From Tropicimonas sediminicola (GTDB taxonomy: Bacteria > Pseudomonadota > Alphaproteobacteria > Rhodobacterales > Rhodobacteraceae): DNA of 64,000 nucleotides. Position numbers and translations under genes: made by a program. Below are positions 61,772-64,000 of the stretch, one piece after another. Location of the stretch: positions 1-64,000 of the forward strand of contig NZ_FZOY01000001.1 of the NCBI RefSeq assembly GCF_900188335.1. The letters run 5' to 3'. Under the pieces are notes generated by a model. It had not been told where the DNA came from. It saw only the letters and a program-made list of their open reading frames with translations, and searched no databases. Positions within the stretch are counted from its first letter, which is position 1; each line of letters begins with the position of its first letter.

Positions 61772-61895
61772 GGTCGCGCGCTCCTCCTGCTTGCGGTTCG
61801 GGGAAGACTAGGCGGCAGTTTCGCCGCTGTCCACGTTTGGGAGCGCTTGCCCCGCGGCGGCGGCGGTCTAAGAATGGTCGAAACGCGGGGGGAAA

Positions 61896-62831
61896 ATGAC
61901 CGAAATCGTTTCGGGTCCGGCAAGGGATCCAATTTCAGAGCTGCTCTCTCGGCCGGAGGAGTCCGTGCTGGCGGTGATCGTCGGGGTCGAGGGGCCATCC
62001 TACCGGCCGGTCGGAGCCACGATGGCGATCTTTGCCGATGGCGCGCGGGCGGGGACGCTGTCGTCGGGCTGCGTGGAATCCGACATCGCGCTGCACGGGC
62101 TGGATACGCTGGAGCGGGGGCGGCCCACGGTGCTGCGCTACGGGCGCGGCTCGCCCTTCATCGACATCCAGCTTCCCTGCGGCGGCGGGCTCGACATCCT
62201 GCTCCTGCCGCGGCCGGACCGCGAGGCGTTGGGTGATCTCGCGCAGCGGCGGGCGGCGCGGCAGCCCTGCACGCTGGAAGTGGCGGAGGAGACCGGCGCG
62301 ATGGCGATCCGGGAGACCGGCGAGACCGGCCGCGACGCCGGCCTGTTCCGCCTGCGCTGCCTTCCGGAGCTGCGGTTCCTGGTGTTCGGCAAGGGACCCG
62401 AGGCGAGCACGTTCGCCGCGCTGGTGAAGTCGGCAGGCTATCCCAACATGCTGCTCTCGCCCGACGCCGAGACGCTGGAGGAAGCCGCGCGCGCCGGGAG
62501 CGAGACGCGGCACCTGGTGCGGCCATTCCTGCCGGAGGATGTGGCCGTCGATGCCTGGACGGCGATCGTTCTGTTCTTCCACGATCACGACTGGGAGCCG
62601 CCGATCCTGGAGGGCGCGCTCGCGACGAAGGCGTTTTATATCGGCGCGCAGGGCAGCCAGCGGGCGCGGGATGCACGACTGCTGATGCTGGAAGGCATGG
62701 GCGTGCCGGAGGACGCGCGGGCGCGGCTGCACGGGCCGGTGGGGCTGATTCCCTCCGCACGGGACGCGCGCACGCTTGCCGTCTCTGTCCTCGCCGAGAT
62801 CCTCGCGGAGGCGCCCTGGGTGCGGGCATGA
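61896..62831 (+). CDS. XdhC/CoxF-family molybdenum enzyme maturation protein
   Basis: A 311-residue protein of the XdhC family that binds molybdenum cofactor and passes its sulfurated form to hydroxylases. The N-terminal part has VLAVIVGVEGPSYRPVGATMAIFADG and TLSSGCVESDIALHG, the conserved cysteine-containing motif. The C-terminal Rossmann part ends with ATKAFYIGAQGSQRARDARLLML. ATG at 61896 follows a GGGGGG tract. It overlaps the nucleotidyltransferase gene (ATGA). Confidence 0.88.
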   Translation: MTEIVSGPARDPISELLSRPEESVLAVIVGVEGPSYRPVGATMAIFADGARAGTLSSGCVESDIALHGLDTLERGRPTVLRYGRGSPFIDIQLPCGGGLDILLLPRPDREALGDLAQRRAARQPCTLEVAEETGAMAIRETGETGRDAGLFRLRCLPELRFLVFGKGPEASTFAALVKSAGYPNMLLSPDAETLEEAARAGSETRHLVRPFLPEDVAVDAWTAIVLFFHDHDWEPPILEGALATKAFYIGAQGSQRARDARLLMLEGMGVPEDARARLHGPVGLIPSARDARTLAVSVLAEILAEAPWVRA

Positions 62832-63421
62832 CACGGGTCGGGCTGGTCCTGGCGGCGGGCCGATCCGCGCGGTTCGGGCTGGAGAACAAGCTGCTGGCGC
62901 CGTTCCGGGGCCGTCCCCTCGCGGCCTGGGCGGCCGAGGCCATGCGGGGTGTCGCGCTCGATCACCGGCTGGTCGTCACCTCCTCGGCGGAGGTCGCGGC
63001 CCTGTTCGAAGGGTTCGAGGTAGTGCCCGGCGCGGGCGAGATGGCCGGGCAGGCCGACAGCCTCCGGGCGGGCGTGGCGCGGGCCTGGGCGCTTGGTGCG
63101 GAGCGCCTGCTGATCGCGCTGGCCGATATGCCGCAGGTCGGGGCCGAGGTGATGGAGGCGGTGCTGGCCCGGTGCAGTGACACCTGCGCCAGCGCGGTGA
63201 CGGACGGCCGCCGCAGGATGCCCCCCGCCTGTTTCCCGAAATCCGATCTCGCCGCTCTGTCCGGGCTGCAGGGCGACCGCGGGGCCGGCGCGCTCCTGCG
63301 CGGCCTGCCCGCAACTGCGCTGGTGAGGGTGTCCGCGGATATGCTGGCCGATGTCGATACAGTGGCCGATCTCGCGGCGCTCGCTGCGTCCAACGGTCAC
63401 GAACCCGGCAACCGCCCATAG
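62828..63421 (+). CDS. MobA/MocA-like nucleotidyltransferase
   Basis: A 197-residue NTP-transferase. The nucleotide-binding signature LVLAAGRSARFGLENKLLAPFRGRPL at residues 5-30 and the metal-binding LIALADMPQV near residue 98 are those of the MobA-like group. Together with the preceding XdhC gene, it most likely cytidylylates molybdopterin (MocA function) for xanthine- or CO-dehydrogenase-type enzymes, although guanylylation cannot be excluded from motifs alone. Start overlaps the xdhC stop. Confidence 0.83.
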   Translation: MTRVGLVLAAGRSARFGLENKLLAPFRGRPLAAWAAEAMRGVALDHRLVVTSSAEVAALFEGFEVVPGAGEMAGQADSLRAGVARAWALGAERLLIALADMPQVGAEVMEAVLARCSDTCASAVTDGRRRMPPACFPKSDLAALSGLQGDRGAGALLRGLPATALVRVSADMLADVDTVADLAALAASNGHEPGNRP

Positions 63422-63557
63422 AACATCCAGCTCCGTGCATGGAGCGGTCCTGCTGTCGTTACGGGAAGTGGAGGCCCGGCTTGCATCCATTTTGGTTTGG
63501 ATGTCTAACTTTGGGCATGTGCCCCGGAAGTGGGCAGATCTCGCAGGGAGACTACTT

Positions 63558-64000
63558 ATGAAACAGACGCGGACATTTACCGCAGCGCTCATGTGTGCCG
63601 GCGTGCTCGCCGGTGCGGCTTCGGCGCAGACACTCGTATATTGCTCCGAGGGTTCGCCCGAGGGCTTCGACCCGGCGCTCTACACCTCGGGCACGACCTT
63701 CGATGCCTCCGAGCACCCGATCTACGACAAGCTCGTGCTTTTCGAGACCGGCAGCACCAACGTGGTTCCGGGCCTCGCCGAGAGCTGGGAAGTGTCGGAG
63801 GACGGGCTGGAGTACACCTTCAACCTCCGTCAGGGCGTCAAGTTCCACAGCAACGACGCCTTCACGCCGACCCGCGACTTCAACGCCGACGACGTGATCT
63901 TCTCGTTCGAGCGTCAGTGGAAGGACGACAACCCCTACAAGGAAGTCTCCGGCGGCACCTGGGAATATTTCGACGGCATGTCGATGCCCGACCTGCTGAA
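63558..64000 (+). CDS. Peptide/dipeptide ABC transporter substrate-binding protein (5-prime part)
   Basis: The first 147 residues of a periplasmic binding protein, cut by the window edge. A signal peptide (residues 1-23, ending AASAQ) precedes LVYCSEGSPEGFDPALYTSG, and TFNLRQGVKFHSNDAFTPTRDFNADDVIFSFERQ is the SBP_bac_5 signature. The C-S-E-G-S-P-E-G-F-D wording is that of DppA-like dipeptide/haem receptors. GGGAG lies about 8 bases before the ATG. Transport partners would be downstream, outside the window. Confidence 0.93.
   Translation, partial: MKQTRTFTAALMCAGVLAGAASAQTLVYCSEGSPEGFDPALYTSGTTFDASEHPIYDKLVLFETGSTNVVPGLAESWEVSEDGLEYTFNLRQGVKFHSNDAFTPTRDFNADDVIFSFERQWKDDNPYKEVSGGTWEYFDGMSMPDLL

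Noticed and set aside
1-64000. rRNA, tRNA, CRISPR arrays, prophage or integrase genes
   Set aside because: None was recognised: no regularly spaced repeats, no cloverleaf-like CCA ends noticed at gene borders, and no integrase, capsid or terminase motifs. A tRNA scan would be needed to exclude tRNAs fully.

Overview
The window reads as a chromosomal segment of an alphaproteobacterium of the Rhodobacterales (Rhodobacteraceae, probably a marine or saline lineage). This rests on family resemblance rather than on a marker gene. The clues are the gene order hemN / fnrL / universal stress protein / ccoNOQP / ccoGHIS with FnrL-type boxes, a B12-dependent class II ribonucleotide reductase, TRAP and Yej-type transport, a glucosylglycerate-type osmolyte pair, and uniformly high GC. 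No rRNA, tRNA or CRISPR array was seen. About 58 protein genes or gene remnants were found.

Left flank (1-5364). This part looks accessory and partly decayed. It holds a formylglycine-generating-enzyme homologue without its C-terminal core, a fragment of an OLD-family nuclease, and the 3-prime end of an IS256-type insertion sequence broken by two frameshifts. Between them is an intact cluster: a photolyase/cryptochrome-like flavoprotein whose two domains appear circularly permuted, then a DCC-family thiol protein, a small membrane protein and a DUF427 protein. A perfect 20-bp palindrome lies in the divergent promoter.

Core metabolism and transport (5365-23272). nrdJ is followed by an Mla-type lipid transport operon (STAS-MlaE, MlaF, MlaD, lipoprotein), all on the minus strand. 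Next comes an XRE-cupin regulator with a sarcosine/dimethylglycine dehydrogenase-like enzyme. A seven-gene minus-strand operon follows: N-formylglutamate amidohydrolase-like protein, TRAP dctQ-dctM-dctP, gamma-glutamyl ligase of the glutamine synthetase family, aldehyde dehydrogenase and iron alcohol dehydrogenase. A divergent RpiR regulator faces it. Together these look like uptake and gamma-glutamyl-dependent oxidation of an amine or amino alcohol.

Middle (24257-44988). Here are an octaheme tetrathionate-reductase-family cytochrome with a membrane cytochrome b, an RND efflux pair, a glucosyl- or mannosyl-3-phosphoglycerate synthase/phosphatase pair, a periplasmic 2',3'-cyclic nucleotidase, NudC, an SRPBCC protein, prephenate dehydratase, a membrane-anchored cytochrome c and a yejABEF-type peptide importer.

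Microaerobic respiration locus (45013-56615). hemN, fnrL, a tandem universal stress protein, ccoNOQP and ccoGHIS (including a 52-residue ccoS) are linked by FNR-type boxes. At several boxes a plausible -10 element sits 32-33 bp from the box centre, the class II activation geometry. One perfect box lies between ccoP and ccoG and precedes a short stretch that ends in a strong terminator, which suggests an FnrL-controlled small RNA of about 150 nt.

Right end (56700-64000). This holds a D,D-carboxypeptidase with a SPOR domain, a HAD hydrolase, clpS, a MoxR/VWA pair and an XdhC/MobA-like pair resembling the maturation genes of molybdenum hydroxylases or CO dehydrogenase (no structural genes in the window), and the start of an ABC peptide-binding protein cut by the window edge.
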